Shown piece after piece: positions 45,020-54,459 of a stretch of 64,000 nucleotides of DNA. A model generated the notes under the pieces. It saw only the letters and a program-made list of their open reading frames with translations. It was not told the origin of the DNA and did no database searches. Each line of letters begins with the position of its first letter. Position 1 is the stretch's first letter. The translations under genes were made by a program, and so were the position numbers. The stretch is from Enterobacteriaceae bacterium (GTDB lineage: Bacteria; Pseudomonadota; Gammaproteobacteria; Enterobacterales; Enterobacteriaceae), in NCBI GenBank assembly GCA_902363335.1, contig CABIZV010000003.1, forward strand, positions 407,475 through 471,474. The letters are read 5' to 3'.

Positions 45020-47572
45020 TTAGAACAACTCGTGGGTTTCCCCATTATCAATCACCTCGGTACCCACCTCGTGAACGGCCTGCTGTGTCGGCTGCGTTCC
45101 TTCAATAAAGTACTCCTGGCGACTGCTGCCCCCGCTGGCTAACTGTCCTGTGTTCCGGTCGATATTGACGGTCACGATGCCCGGCGGTGGCGTCAGCGGT
45201 TGCTCAGGTACGCCGGCGAGAACCTGCTTCATAAAGGCGTCCCAGGCCGGCTGGGCGCTTTTAGCACCACCTTCATAGCCGGATATCTGATCTTTAATCG
45301 CCCCGGAGGCGCTGGTGCGGCCCAGGTCACGACGGTGATCGTCAAAACCAATCCACACGGAAGTCACCACGCCCGGGCCATAACCGGAGAACCAGGCGTC
45401 TTTCGAGCTGTTGGTCGTCCCCGTTTTCCCGCCAATATCGTGACGTCCTAAATCACGTCCGGCGCGCCAGCCGGTGCCTTGCCAGCCCGGTTCGCCAAAG
45501 ATATTGGTGTTGAGCGCGCTCTTAATCAGGAACGACAGCGGCGTGTTGATAACGTGCGGTGCGTACTCTTGCGCGCCAACCTGCGCCACTAACTGCTGAT
45601 TTGCTTGCTCAAGTTCCGGCATCGGTACCGTTGAGTTCTGCGGTGTTTGTGACACGGCAACATCTTCCACGTCTTTATTTTCGAGGACGTTAGACTTTTG
45701 TGTATCGCCATAGATAACCGGGATATTGCATTCAGGGCAGGCGATTTTTGGCTTCGCCTCAAACAGTACGCCACCCTGATCGTTTTCAATTTTGCTGATG
45801 TAGTACGGGTCGACCAGGAAGCCGCCGTTGGCCATCACGGAGTAGCCACGCGCGACCTGTAATGGCGTAAACGAAGCGGAGCCCAGGGCCAGCGACTCAG
45901 TATGGACGATGTTCTCAGCCGGGAAACCGAAACGCTGCAAATACTCTGCGGCATAATCGACGCCCATCGCGCGCATGGCGCGAACCATGACCACGTTCTT
46001 CGACTGCCCCAGCCCCTGACGTAGACGAATTGGCCCAGCATATTGAGCCGGTGAGTTTTTCGGTTGCCAGTCAGAACCCGCGCCCGCATCCCAGCGTGAA
46101 ATCGGCACGTCGTTGAGCATACTGGCAAGGGTCAACCCTTTGTCCATCGCTGCGGTGTAGAGGAAAGGTTTGATATTCGAACCGACCTGGCGCAGCGCTT
46201 GCGTGGCGCGGTTGAACTTGCTCTGGTTAAAGTCGAATCCGCCGACCAGTGCGATAATAGCACCGTTTTGCGGGTTAATTGACACCAGCGCGGAGTTTAC
46301 ATCAGGAATCTGCCCCAGCCACCAGCTATCCCCGTTCTGACGCACCCAAATTTGCTGCCCGGCCTGCACAACATCGGTGACTTTACGCGGGGTTGGCCCC
46401 TGCGCGGTATCGGAACGGTAAGGACGCGCCCAGCGCATGCCTTCCATCGTCAATGACACCGAGGTGCCGTCGCTTAACTGGACGGTAGCTTCCTGTGGAT
46501 TAGCTGCGGTCACTACGGCGGCGACGAACGGGCCGTAAGAAGGCAGAGGACGTAAGGATTTGCTGATTTTCTCGCTATCCCATGGCGCTTCACCGGCTTT
46601 CCACAACACGTTTGATGGGCCACGGTAGCCATGGCGCATGTCGTAATCCATCACGTTATTACGCAGCGCCTGTTGGGCGGCCTGCTGATTCTTACGGGTG
46701 ATGGTGGTGTAAACGCGGTAGCCATCTTCATACGCCTGCTCGCCGTACTGTTTAACCATATCCTGACGAACCATTTCCGTCAGATACGGCGCTGAGAAGG
46801 CGATTTCAGGCGCGTGGTAGTTCGCAACAATCGGCTGGCTACGCGCCTCGTCGTACTGCTGCTGGGTGATATAGCCTTCACTCAGCATACGCGATAGCAC
46901 CACGTTACGACGTGCGGTTGCGCGATCAAGCGAGTAGAGCGGGTTAAAGGTCGATGGTGCTTTAGGCAGACCGGCAATGACCGCTATTTCGCTTAAGCTA
47001 AGCTGGTCGGCAGGCTTACCGAAATAGACCTGCGCCGCCGCACCAACGCCATAGGCGCGATAGCCGAGGTAGATCTTATTTAAATACAGCTCAAGAATTT
47101 CATCTTTACTCAGCATTTGTTCAATGCGAATCGCAAGGAACACTTCCTTGATTTTACGCATCAGCGTTTTTTCAGGGCTAAGGAAGAAGTTACGCGCGAG
47201 CTGCTGAGTAATGGTACTGGCACCCTGCGAAGCATGGCCGTTGACCAGCGCGACGCTGGCCGCACGGAAAATACCAATGGGGTCAATGCCGTGGTGCTCG
47301 TAGAAGCGGCTATCCTCGGTGGCAATAAACGCTTTCACCATCACCGGTGGGATGTGGTCAAGCGTCATCGGAATACGACGTTTCTCGCCGTATTGCGCAA
47401 TCAGCTCGCCTTCCGCGCTATAGACCTGCATCGGCACCTGTAGGCGCACGTCTTTGAGCGTCGCCACGTCGGGCAACTGTGGCTCAATATATTTGTAGAG
47501 GCCATAAATCGAGCCTGCTCCCAGCAGAATGCAACAGACTGCAAGGATGATTAAATACTTTACGAACTTCAC
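45020..47572 (-). CDS. mrcA: Penicillin-binding protein 1A (bifunctional glycosyltransferase/transpeptidase)
   Basis: Class A PBP that polymerises and cross-links peptidoglycan in the periplasm. 850 residues with an N-terminal membrane anchor (FVKYLIILAVCCILLGAGSIYG). GT51 motifs: ATEDSRFYEHHG, GASTITQQLARN and KIKEVFLAIRIE. Transpeptidase motifs: the active-site Ser in GSNIKPF, and KTGTTNSSKDAW. GTG at 47572 gives exactly the E. coli length and a GGGAA sequence sits about 8 bases before it; an ATG at 47596 is in frame but gives a hydrophilic prefix. It is divergent from hofM. Confidence 0.96.
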   Translation of the reverse strand: MKFVKYLIILAVCCILLGAGSIYGLYKYIEPQLPDVATLKDVRLQVPMQVYSAEGELIAQYGEKRRIPMTLDHIPPVMVKAFIATEDSRFYEHHGIDPIGIFRAASVALVNGHASQGASTITQQLARNFFLSPEKTLMRKIKEVFLAIRIEQMLSKDEILELYLNKIYLGYRAYGVGAAAQVYFGKPADQLSLSEIAVIAGLPKAPSTFNPLYSLDRATARRNVVLSRMLSEGYITQQQYDEARSQPIVANYHAPEIAFSAPYLTEMVRQDMVKQYGEQAYEDGYRVYTTITRKNQQAAQQALRNNVMDYDMRHGYRGPSNVLWKAGEAPWDSEKISKSLRPLPSYGPFVAAVVTAANPQEATVQLSDGTSVSLTMEGMRWARPYRSDTAQGPTPRKVTDVVQAGQQIWVRQNGDSWWLGQIPDVNSALVSINPQNGAIIALVGGFDFNQSKFNRATQALRQVGSNIKPFLYTAAMDKGLTLASMLNDVPISRWDAGAGSDWQPKNSPAQYAGPIRLRQGLGQSKNVVMVRAMRAMGVDYAAEYLQRFGFPAENIVHTESLALGSASFTPLQVARGYSVMANGGFLVDPYYISKIENDQGGVLFEAKPKIACPECNIPVIYGDTQKSNVLENKDVEDVAVSQTPQNSTVPMPELEQANQQLVAQVGAQEYAPHVINTPLSFLIKSALNTNIFGEPGWQGTGWRAGRDLGRHDIGGKTGTTNSSKDAWFSGYGPGVVTSVWIGFDDHRRDLGRTSASGAIKDQISGYEGGAKSAQPAWDAFMKQVLAGVPEQPLTPPPGIVTVNIDRNTGQLASGGSSRQEYFIEGTQPTQQAVHEVGTEVIDNGETHELF

Positions 47573-47692
47573 CGGAGAATTCCCATTGAGTGTCATTTGG
47601 GCAGTTTATAAACAAACGCGCGGTAGTATAAAGGCAAGCCTGGATCATTGATATAGCCGTCACCACGATGGTGGCGTAAGGATAATCGTGAA

Positions 47693-48481
47693 ATGGCTTT
47701 CAAATGCTGGCAGTTAGGCCTACATCTTCAGCAAGATACCGTCTATATCGTTGCCCTGCAGCGTACGCGCTGTGGCTGGGCATTAAAGCGCTGGTGGCTG
47801 CTACCGCTGCCCGCGGCAATCTCCCCCGAACCCACGGATGAGGCGCTGATCGAGGCCCTTATGCCGTGGCGACGACAGCTCCCCAGGCAGCACACGGTAA
47901 GTATCGCTTTTCCCGCTAATCGAACCTTACAAAAAACGCTGCCGCGTGCGGCGATGACATTAAGAGAAAATGAGCAAAAGCAGTGGCTTGCCAGCGCAAT
48001 GTCGCAGCAGCTGGAGATGGCCGCCAACACGCTGTGCTTTGACTATCATCTGGCCGAACCGCAGCAGATGTGGAACGTCACGGCGGCCCAGCAGCACGAT
48101 GTTTCACGCCTTCAAAGGCTGGCGCAACGGCTGCAATTGCAGATAGTCGCTATCACCCCGGATGCCTGTGCGTTGCAGACTTTGCTGCCTTTTGTGCAGG
48201 TGAGTGATGCGGTGCTGGTTTTGTCTGAAAACGCACAGTGGTTGTGGGCCAGCCGGGAAGCGTGGGGGCACATACCGCATCAGGAGGCACCTTCATTGAC
48301 CCGGCTGGGGGAGCGATTGGGCGTTGAAGCCCATCAGTTGGTGTGCTGCGGCTCGGCGAGAGATGCGCACAGTTATTTTGACCCGTGGTCGCCCATCATT
48401 CAAAAGCAGCCGCCGTTACCCGTCAATGATGCACCATTCGCCGTCGCTATCGCGCTGGCTATGGGGGCGTCATGGTCATGA
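47693..48481 (+). CDS. hofM: HofM (PilM-like) DNA utilisation/pilus assembly protein
   Basis: 262-residue actin-like PilM/ComA homologue expected to sit on the cytoplasmic face of a type IV pilus-like DNA uptake machine. N-terminus MAFKCWQLGLHLQQDTVYIVAL is typical of PilM-type proteins that bind PilN. The operon hofMNOPQ is needed in E. coli for use of DNA as a nutrient (known). The stop overlaps the hofN start by 4 bp (ATGA). Confidence 0.88.
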   Translation: MAFKCWQLGLHLQQDTVYIVALQRTRCGWALKRWWLLPLPAAISPEPTDEALIEALMPWRRQLPRQHTVSIAFPANRTLQKTLPRAAMTLRENEQKQWLASAMSQQLEMAANTLCFDYHLAEPQQMWNVTAAQQHDVSRLQRLAQRLQLQIVAITPDACALQTLLPFVQVSDAVLVLSENAQWLWASREAWGHIPHQEAPSLTRLGERLGVEAHQLVCCGSARDAHSYFDPWSPIIQKQPPLPVNDAPFAVAIALAMGASWS

Positions 48482-49014
48482 AGGATCCCGTCAATTTTCT
48501 TCCCTGGCGGCGCACACGATTTCTCCGACGCCTTCGCGGCTGGGCAATATGCGTTTGCGCGGTCTGGCTGGCTTGCGGCGTGGTGGCATGGGCTGCCTCG
48601 GCGCATTGGCAAGGAGAGCGGCGCGTTCATGAGATACATAAGCAGATGGAGCATCAAATGACCCAGCAGCTTGCCGGGCGGGTAAAGCTGCTGAACGCTC
48701 AGGTGGCGCAGAACGCCCAGCTCCGCCAGCGTCAGGCGCACAGGCACAAAACGCAGGCCTGGTCGTCTCGACTCACGCAGCTTGCGGACAAGCTGCCTGC
48801 GCAAGCGTGGCTAAAGGCCTTAAGTTACCGTGATGGCGTGCTCGCTCTAAGCGGAACCATCGCCCAGTTTGCCGCGCTTAACACGATGGACGATAGCATG
48901 CAGTCCGTTCCAGGATTTGCCCCCGGAAAGGCAGAAAAAATCCAGCGGGATAGCGCGGGCTATTGGATGTTTGAGTATCGGCTGCGCGAGGATGTCGGAC
49001 ATGAAAATCCCTGA
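48478..49014 (+). CDS. hofN: HofN (PilN-like) DNA utilisation protein
   Basis: 178-residue bitopic inner-membrane protein: NFLPWRRTRFLRRLRGW is the short cytoplasmic PilN-type motif, followed by a single membrane segment (WAICVCAVWLACGVVAWAAS) and a periplasmic domain with a coiled-coil stretch. Start chosen at 48478 to give MKDPVNFLPW and the ATGA overlap with hofM; ATG at 48472 is the alternative. It overlaps hofO by 14 bp. Confidence 0.85.
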   Translation: MKDPVNFLPWRRTRFLRRLRGWAICVCAVWLACGVVAWAASAHWQGERRVHEIHKQMEHQMTQQLAGRVKLLNAQVAQNAQLRQRQAHRHKTQAWSSRLTQLADKLPAQAWLKALSYRDGVLALSGTIAQFAALNTMDDSMQSVPGFAPGKAEKIQRDSAGYWMFEYRLREDVGHENP

Positions 49015-49465
49015 CGGTTGGCGGCAGTTATCACCGACAACACGCGTCATTGTCGCTGCGCTGCTGGCGATGATTCTCGCTATTTATGGCTGTTTTCAGG
49101 CGGCGTCCCAGGCGTATCTCCGCGCGCAAAAAAGCTGGGAAGCAAGGCAAATACAGCATACGGCGATGATCTCAGGCTGGCGGCAATGGCTTTCGCTACG
49201 GGATACGGCGAAGAAGTCCTTGCTGTCATTGGACAAAACGATGCCTTTTTCTCCCGTCTCCTTCCAGCAAGCCGGTGCCCGATTGCTCAGCTGGTTGCCG
49301 TCGGGCAAAGGAGGAGAAATGGTACTGGAGATTGCCTGGCAGCAGGTGCCATCCACCTTTGCGATGTTAGCCGAGCGCGATATGCAGGTTGTGGGCTTTG
49401 CCCTGGTCGCTGAAAACAATGTGCTGCGCTTAACACTCCAGTTGGTCGCTGATGATGAACATTAA
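49001..49465 (+). CDS. hofO: HofO (PilO-like) DNA utilisation protein
   Basis: 154-residue bitopic protein with one N-terminal membrane segment (VIVAALLAMILAIYGCFQAA) and a periplasmic ferredoxin-like PilO-type domain. The ATG at 49001 overlaps the hofN end by 14 bp; the frame runs further upstream without similarity. It overlaps hofP by 14 bp, so translation of the operon is tightly coupled. Confidence 0.82.
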   Translation: MKIPDGWRQLSPTTRVIVAALLAMILAIYGCFQAASQAYLRAQKSWEARQIQHTAMISGWRQWLSLRDTAKKSLLSLDKTMPFSPVSFQQAGARLLSWLPSGKGGEMVLEIAWQQVPSTFAMLAERDMQVVGFALVAENNVLRLTLQLVADDEH

Positions 49466-49895
49466 CTGCGCGCGTTTTTTGCTACTGATTACCCCGTTGC
49501 TGTGCGGAATGCGCGACCCTTTTGCGCCGGTGGCTGATCGTTGCCATACCGCGGAGCTGTCGCAGTGGCATTACCGGGGTATTGCGCAATCGTCCGGGCG
49601 GCTGATTGGATTTGTGCAAACGCGCGAGGGGAAATGGCTGCGAGTAGAGCAGGGACAAACGATAAATTCAGATTGGCGGGTGAGCGGGATGACGCCGGAG
49701 AGTCTGAGTGTTGAAGCCAGTCAGGGCTGTGAGCCACTGCGCTGGCAATGGAAAAGAGAAGGAACTAAACATGATAAAAAGGATGAGCCTGCTGATACTG
49801 CTGGGGTGGCCGCTATGGAGTCTGGCGAAAAACATCACGCTGCTGGTGGACGACGTCCCGGTGGCGCAGGTACTACAAAGTCTGGCCGACCATGA
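49452..49895 (+). CDS. hofP: HofP (PilP-like) DNA utilisation protein, with an unusual long C-terminal overlap
   Basis: 147 residues: an N-terminal hydrophobic export segment (CARFLLLITPLLCG), the PilP-type motif MRDPFAPV and a short beta domain (GRLIGFVQTREGKWLRVEQGQ). PilP proteins link the inner-membrane PilNO complex to the secretin. The last 41 residues lie inside the first 125 bases of hofQ in another frame and are low-complexity (rich in G, K, E, A), so the tail may be a readthrough extension rather than a conserved part. Confidence 0.78.
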   Translation: MMNINCARFLLLITPLLCGMRDPFAPVADRCHTAELSQWHYRGIAQSSGRLIGFVQTREGKWLRVEQGQTINSDWRVSGMTPESLSVEASQGCEPLRWQWKREGTKHDKKDEPADTAGVAAMESGEKHHAAGGRRPGGAGTTKSGRP

Positions 49896-51003
49896 ACAGA
49901 AAAACCTGGTTATTGCTCCCGATGTGCAGGGTGTGGTCTCGCTTCAACTGCGCAATCTCCCATGGAAGCAGGCGCTGCAAACGGTGATCAATAGCACTGG
50001 TCTGCTATTAAGTCAGGAGAATGGCGTGCTGTACGTTCATTCGCCGCGCTGGCGGGAGGAACAGCAGGCACAGGCGCAGGCTGAAAAAGAGCGGCGCCAG
50101 CAGACCAGAGCGCTGCACAGTCGCAGTTTGGTATTACATCACGCGGATGCCGGTGAACTGGCAAAAGCGGGTGAAAAATTGCTCAGCAAGCGCGGTTCGC
50201 TCACCGTGGATAAGCGCACCAATCGACTTCTTGTACGCGATGACGACGACCATCTCAGCGAGTTCGCCACATGGGCTAAGGAGATGGATCTTCCGGTCGG
50301 GCAGGTTGAGATAGCCGCCCATATTGTCACTATCAATGAGACCAGTCTGCGAGAGCTGGGGGTGAAATGGAATCTTGGCGAGGGGAGTGCGGCGCCTGGC
50401 GCCGGAAAATTCACCACGCTCAGCGGTAATCTGGCGGTTGCCGACGCGACCACGCGCGCCGGTTTTAATATTGGACGCATTAACGGTCGTTTGCTGGAGC
50501 TTGAACTGTCGGCGCTGGAGCAAAAACAGAAGGTGGATATCATTGCCAGCCCTAGGCTACTGGCGTCGCACCTACAGCCTGCTAGCATTAAGCAGGGCAG
50601 CGAGATCCCCTATCAGGTTTCCAGCGGCGAAAGCGGCGCCACCTCGGTAGAATTTAAAGAGGCAGTGCTGGGTATGGAGGTGACGCCGACGGTTTTGCAA
50701 AGCAACCGCATTCGGCTGAAGTTACATATCAGCGAAAATATGCCCGGCCAGGTTCTCCAGCAGGCGGATGGCGAAGTTCTGGCCATCGATAAACAGGAAA
50801 TCGAAACCCAGGTTGAAGTGCGCAGCGGTGAAACGCTGGCGTTAGGGGGGATCTTTTCGCAGAAAAATAAAAATGCCAGCGACAGCGTTCCCTTTCTTGG
50901 CGAGATTCCATTGCTTGGGCATCTTTTCCGCCGCGATGGGAAGGATAATGAACGACGTGAGCTGGTGGTATTTATCACGCCACGTATTATTTCTGCACAG
51001 TAG
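49771..51003 (+). CDS. hofQ: HofQ outer-membrane secretin
   Basis: 410-residue PilQ/ComE-type secretin that would form the outer-membrane pore for DNA uptake. Signal peptide (MSLLILLGWPLWSLA), N-domains (DDVPVAQVLQSLADHE; NRLLVRDDDDHLSEF) and the secretin core with LLASHLQPASIKQG, VEFKEAVLGMEVTPTV and the C-terminal signature GIFSQKNKNASDSVPFLGEIPLLGHLF. The start at 49771 lies inside hofP, behind AGAGAAGGA. No inner-membrane pore or ATPase gene is in the window. Confidence 0.92.
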   Translation: MIKRMSLLILLGWPLWSLAKNITLLVDDVPVAQVLQSLADHEQKNLVIAPDVQGVVSLQLRNLPWKQALQTVINSTGLLLSQENGVLYVHSPRWREEQQAQAQAEKERRQQTRALHSRSLVLHHADAGELAKAGEKLLSKRGSLTVDKRTNRLLVRDDDDHLSEFATWAKEMDLPVGQVEIAAHIVTINETSLRELGVKWNLGEGSAAPGAGKFTTLSGNLAVADATTRAGFNIGRINGRLLELELSALEQKQKVDIIASPRLLASHLQPASIKQGSEIPYQVSSGESGATSVEFKEAVLGMEVTPTVLQSNRIRLKLHISENMPGQVLQQADGEVLAIDKQEIETQVEVRSGETLALGGIFSQKNKNASDSVPFLGEIPLLGHLFRRDGKDNERRELVVFITPRIISAQ

Positions 51004-51283
51004 CGGTAAATAAACGGGAGAATTTGGGGGGTAAGATACGCCCCGGGTTTGACGTGGCGTCATATTTAGCATACAAGGAGTACCGATTTGAGAGTCAACG
51101 AGCTCCACTCCTTCTCCAGCAGTCTGCTGATTTAATCTGTTGCCAAACCAGCCGGAGTATTGAGATAATTTTCAGTCTGACTCTCGCTCTATTGCATAAG
51201 AGGTTTCAGTTCATGTCCTGCGGCGTGCGAAGTTATGCGGCGCGGATTTATCATTAACGAATAGTCTTAGTAGTACCAAAAAA
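51004..51283 (+). promoter_or_regulatory. Leader and probable promoter region of the aroK operon
   Basis: 280 bp without a gene. TTGACGT (about 51048-51054) followed by AT-rich sequence is a possible -35 region. E. coli aroK is known to have a long leader with more than one promoter. I could not define the start site. Confidence 0.4.
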
Positions 51284-51805
51284 ATGGCAGAGAAACGCAA
51301 TATCTTTCTGGTTGGGCCCATGGGTGCCGGCAAAAGCACCATTGGGCGCCAGCTAGCTCAACAGCTCAATATGGAATTTTACGATTCTGATCACGAGATT
51401 GAGAAACGAACAGGCGCTGACGTGGGCTGGGTCTTCGATGTCGAAGGCGAAGAAGGTTTCCGTGACCGTGAAGAAAAAATCATCAATGAGTTAACGGAAA
51501 AGCAGGGTATCGTTCTGGCGACAGGCGGTGGCTCGGTAAAATCACGTGAAACGCGCAATCGTCTCTCCGCTCGTGGCGTCGTTGTTTATCTGGAAACGAC
51601 TATCGAAAAACAGCTAGCACGCACTCAGCGCGATAAAAAGCGCCCGCTGCTGCAGGTTGAAACGCCGCCTCGTGAAGTGCTTGAAGCGCTGGCTGATGAA
51701 CGTAATCCTCTGTATGAAGAGATTGCTGACGTCACCATCCGCACAGACGATCAGAGTGCAAAAGTTGTCGCCAACCAGATTATTCATATGCTGGAAAGCA
51801 ACTAA
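51284..51805 (+). CDS. aroK: Shikimate kinase I
   Basis: 173-residue NMP-kinase-like enzyme that phosphorylates shikimate at the 3-hydroxyl in the aromatic pathway. Walker A GPMGAGKST at about 11-19, shikimate-binding DSDHEIEKRTG, EGFRDREE and TGGGSV, and lid arginines in RTQRDKKRPLL. First gene of the aroK-aroB-damX-dam-rpe-gph-trpS superoperon known from E. coli. Confidence 0.96.
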   Translation: MAEKRNIFLVGPMGAGKSTIGRQLAQQLNMEFYDSDHEIEKRTGADVGWVFDVEGEEGFRDREEKIINELTEKQGIVLATGGGSVKSRETRNRLSARGVVVYLETTIEKQLARTQRDKKRPLLQVETPPREVLEALADERNPLYEEIADVTIRTDDQSAKVVANQIIHMLESN

Positions 51806-51863
51806 TACTGGCCCGAATGGTAGAACGCCAGCGAATATAAGTTACTAAGGTGGACGTCGCGTT

Positions 51864-52958
51864 ATGGAGAGACTTACTGTCACCCTCGGGGAACGTAGTT
51901 ACCCGATAACCATCGCGGCTGGTTTGTTTAACGATCCAGCTTCCTTCTTACCGCTCAAGTCTGGCGATCAGGTTATGCTGGTCACCAACGAAACGCTGGC
52001 ACCACTCTACCTGGACCAGGTTCGCTCCGTGCTGGAGCAGACCGGCGTGAAAGTTGATAGCGTCATTCTGCCGGACGGCGAACAGTATAAAAGCCTGGCG
52101 GTGATGGACTCCGTCTTTACCGCGCTTTTGCAAAAACCGCATGGTCGTGACACAACCCTCGTCGCTTTGGGCGGTGGTGTGATTGGCGACTTAACCGGTT
52201 TTGCCGCAGCGAGCTATCAGCGCGGCGTACGCTTTATCCAGGTTCCTACCACCTTGCTATCGCAGGTGGATTCTTCGGTTGGCGGCAAAACAGCGGTCAA
52301 CCACCCTCTCGGTAAAAACATGATCGGCGCATTCTGGCAGCCAGCCTCCGTGGTGGTTGACCTTAATTGCCTCAAGACATTGCCGAAACGAGAGCTCTCC
52401 TCTGGTCTGGCCGAAGTGATTAAATACGGCATCATTCTTGATGCGCCGTTCTTCGACTGGCTCGAGAGCAACATCGATGCGCTGATGGCGCTGGATGAAA
52501 AAGCAATGGCGTACTGTATCCGCCGTTGTTGTGAGCTAAAAGCCGATGTTGTCGCCGCGGACGAGCGCGAAACCGGGTTACGTGCTTTACTCAATCTTGG
52601 GCATACGTTTGGTCATGCTATCGAAGCCGAAATGGGCTACGGTAATTGGTTACATGGCGAAGCGGTTGCTGCGGGTATGGTGATGGCGGCATATACCTCT
52701 GAACGTCTGGGACAGTTTGATTCTCAGGATACGCAGCGAATTATCACCCTGCTTAAGCGTGCAGGACTGCCAGTTGCGGGTCCACAAGAGATGTCTGCAG
52801 AAGCGTATCTGCCGCACATGATGCGAGATAAAAAAGTCCTGGCGGGCGAAATGCGGTTAGTACTGCCGCTAGCCATCGGGAAAAGTGAGGTGCGCGGTGG
52901 CGTCTCTCACGATGTGGTTCTTGGTGCTATTGCTGATACTCAGCGGGCGCAACTATAA
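51864..52958 (+). CDS. aroB: 3-dehydroquinate synthase
   Basis: NAD- and Zn-dependent enzyme that cyclises DAHP to 3-dehydroquinate. 364 residues; PDGEQYKSL, the nucleotide-binding GGGVIGDLTGFAA, the substrate loop VDSSVGGKTAVNHPLGKNMIGAF and the metal ligands in NLGHTFGHAIE and WLHGEAVAAGM are present. 58 bp after aroK. Confidence 0.97.
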   Translation: MERLTVTLGERSYPITIAAGLFNDPASFLPLKSGDQVMLVTNETLAPLYLDQVRSVLEQTGVKVDSVILPDGEQYKSLAVMDSVFTALLQKPHGRDTTLVALGGGVIGDLTGFAAASYQRGVRFIQVPTTLLSQVDSSVGGKTAVNHPLGKNMIGAFWQPASVVVDLNCLKTLPKRELSSGLAEVIKYGIILDAPFFDWLESNIDALMALDEKAMAYCIRRCCELKADVVAADERETGLRALLNLGHTFGHAIEAEMGYGNWLHGEAVAAGMVMAAYTSERLGQFDSQDTQRIITLLKRAGLPVAGPQEMSAEAYLPHMMRDKKVLAGEMRLVLPLAIGKSEVRGGVSHDVVLGAIADTQRAQL

Positions 52959-53042
52959 GAAAGGTCTAGCCGCATTTACGCGGTGTTTTAACTTCAGGCG
53001 ATGTGCAAAAGTCGTAGCATAAGCCTTTTAGTGGGGTGTTAA

Positions 53043-54335
53043 ATGGATGAATTTAAACCAGAAGACGAGCTGAAACCCGATCCCAGCGATCGTCGTACTG
53101 GTCGTTCTCGTCAGGCTTCCGATCGTGACAGCGATCCGCAGATCAATTTTGATGATGTGGAACTCGATGCCGACGAGCGTCGCCCTTCCCGTACTCGAAA
53201 AGCGCGTGAAGAAGACGAGCCAGAGGACGAATACTATGAATCCGATGATGACGGTGAGGCTGATGACAAAGTTGTAGAGCGTCGTCCACGTCAACGTAAA
53301 AATGCGGCACCGCGTAAACCAGCTTCTCGTCAGTACATCATGATGGGGCTGGGGATCGTGGTATTGCTGGTGCTGATTGTTGGCATTGGCTCAGCATTAA
53401 AAGCGCCGTCGTCGTCAAACGATCAAAGTGCATCAGCCGAAAAGAGCATCTCTCTTTCTGGTGATGCTGCCGATCAGGCTAATGCCGCAGCACCTGCGCC
53501 GGGAACTAACCCGCAACAGGATGTTTCTTTACCGCCAATTTCCTCCACGCCGACTCAGGGCCAGGAAACCGCAGCACCCGACGGCCAGCAGCGCGTTGAA
53601 GTGCAGGGCGACCTGAACAATGCGCTGACTCAGCAGCAGGGTCAGATCGACAACGCTGTGGTGAATTCTACGCTGCCGACCGAACCTGCTACCGTTGCGC
53701 CAATTCGTAACGGCGCGCGTCCGGCTGCTACGGCACAGGAAACCCCACGTCAGACAGCCGCCACGCCGCGTCCTGAACGCAAGCATGCGGTGATTGAATC
53801 AAAACCACAGCCAATGGCGACGGTGAAAACCCCAGCCGCGCAGAGCAAGCCAGTTGCGCAGAGCAAACCGGTAACGACGGCGCCTAAGCAAACTGAAACT
53901 GCGGCGGCTCCGGCTAAAGCGCCAGCAACGCAAGCGACTAAACCGGCTGCAACGACGGCTGCACCTGCCGCCACGGCTGCGACGACAGCACCCGCTGCGA
54001 CCGCTACAGCGACGCCAGCTCCTGCTGCTGCCGCGACCGGTAAGTCTGCGGGCGATGTCAATTCACTGAAATCCGCGTCGGGTTCCCACTACACCCTGCA
54101 GCTCAGCTCCTCTTCCAACTACGACAACCTGAACGGTTGGGCGAAGAAAGAGAATCTGAAAAACTACGTGGTGTATCAGACGTCCCGTAACGGTCAGCCA
54201 TGGTATGTCCTGGTCAGCGGCATTTACGCCTCTAAAGATGAAGCGAAACGTGCCGTAACCACTCTGCCAGCTGACGTGCAGGCGAAGAACCCGTGGGCGA
54301 AACCGCTGCGTCAGGTTCAGACCGACCTGAAATAA
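53043..54335 (+). CDS. damX: Cell division SPOR-domain protein DamX
   Basis: 430-residue inner-membrane division protein. An acidic, charged cytoplasmic N-terminus (1-95), one membrane segment (about 98-120, MMGLGIVVLLVLIVGIGSAL), a long Ala/Thr/Pro-rich periplasmic linker (about 200-330) and a C-terminal SPOR domain (about 340-420, YTLQLSSSSNYDNLNGWAKK) that binds denuded glycan at the septum. The linker has direct repeats such as AQSKPVAQSKPV. Confidence 0.95.
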   Translation: MDEFKPEDELKPDPSDRRTGRSRQASDRDSDPQINFDDVELDADERRPSRTRKAREEDEPEDEYYESDDDGEADDKVVERRPRQRKNAAPRKPASRQYIMMGLGIVVLLVLIVGIGSALKAPSSSNDQSASAEKSISLSGDAADQANAAAPAPGTNPQQDVSLPPISSTPTQGQETAAPDGQQRVEVQGDLNNALTQQQGQIDNAVVNSTLPTEPATVAPIRNGARPAATAQETPRQTAATPRPERKHAVIESKPQPMATVKTPAAQSKPVAQSKPVTTAPKQTETAAAPAKAPATQATKPAATTAAPAATAATTAPAATATATPAPAAAATGKSAGDVNSLKSASGSHYTLQLSSSSNYDNLNGWAKKENLKNYVVYQTSRNGQPWYVLVSGIYASKDEAKRAVTTLPADVQAKNPWAKPLRQVQTDLK

Positions 54336-54459
54336 TCGCCGTTTCTTGACAGAAACCGTCCCTTCGCGCAGCCTTGTGGCCGCGCGAAGTGGATGTAGAA
54401 GCGCAGTATGCTGTCGGAGCTTTTTCCACAGCCGGAGACAGTGTAATTAGTCAGGCCGC

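Noticed and set aside
47573..47596. ATG start for mrcA eight codons upstream of the GTG
   Set aside because: It would add a hydrophilic prefix before the membrane anchor; GTG at 47572 has GGGAA at good spacing and gives the standard 850 residues.
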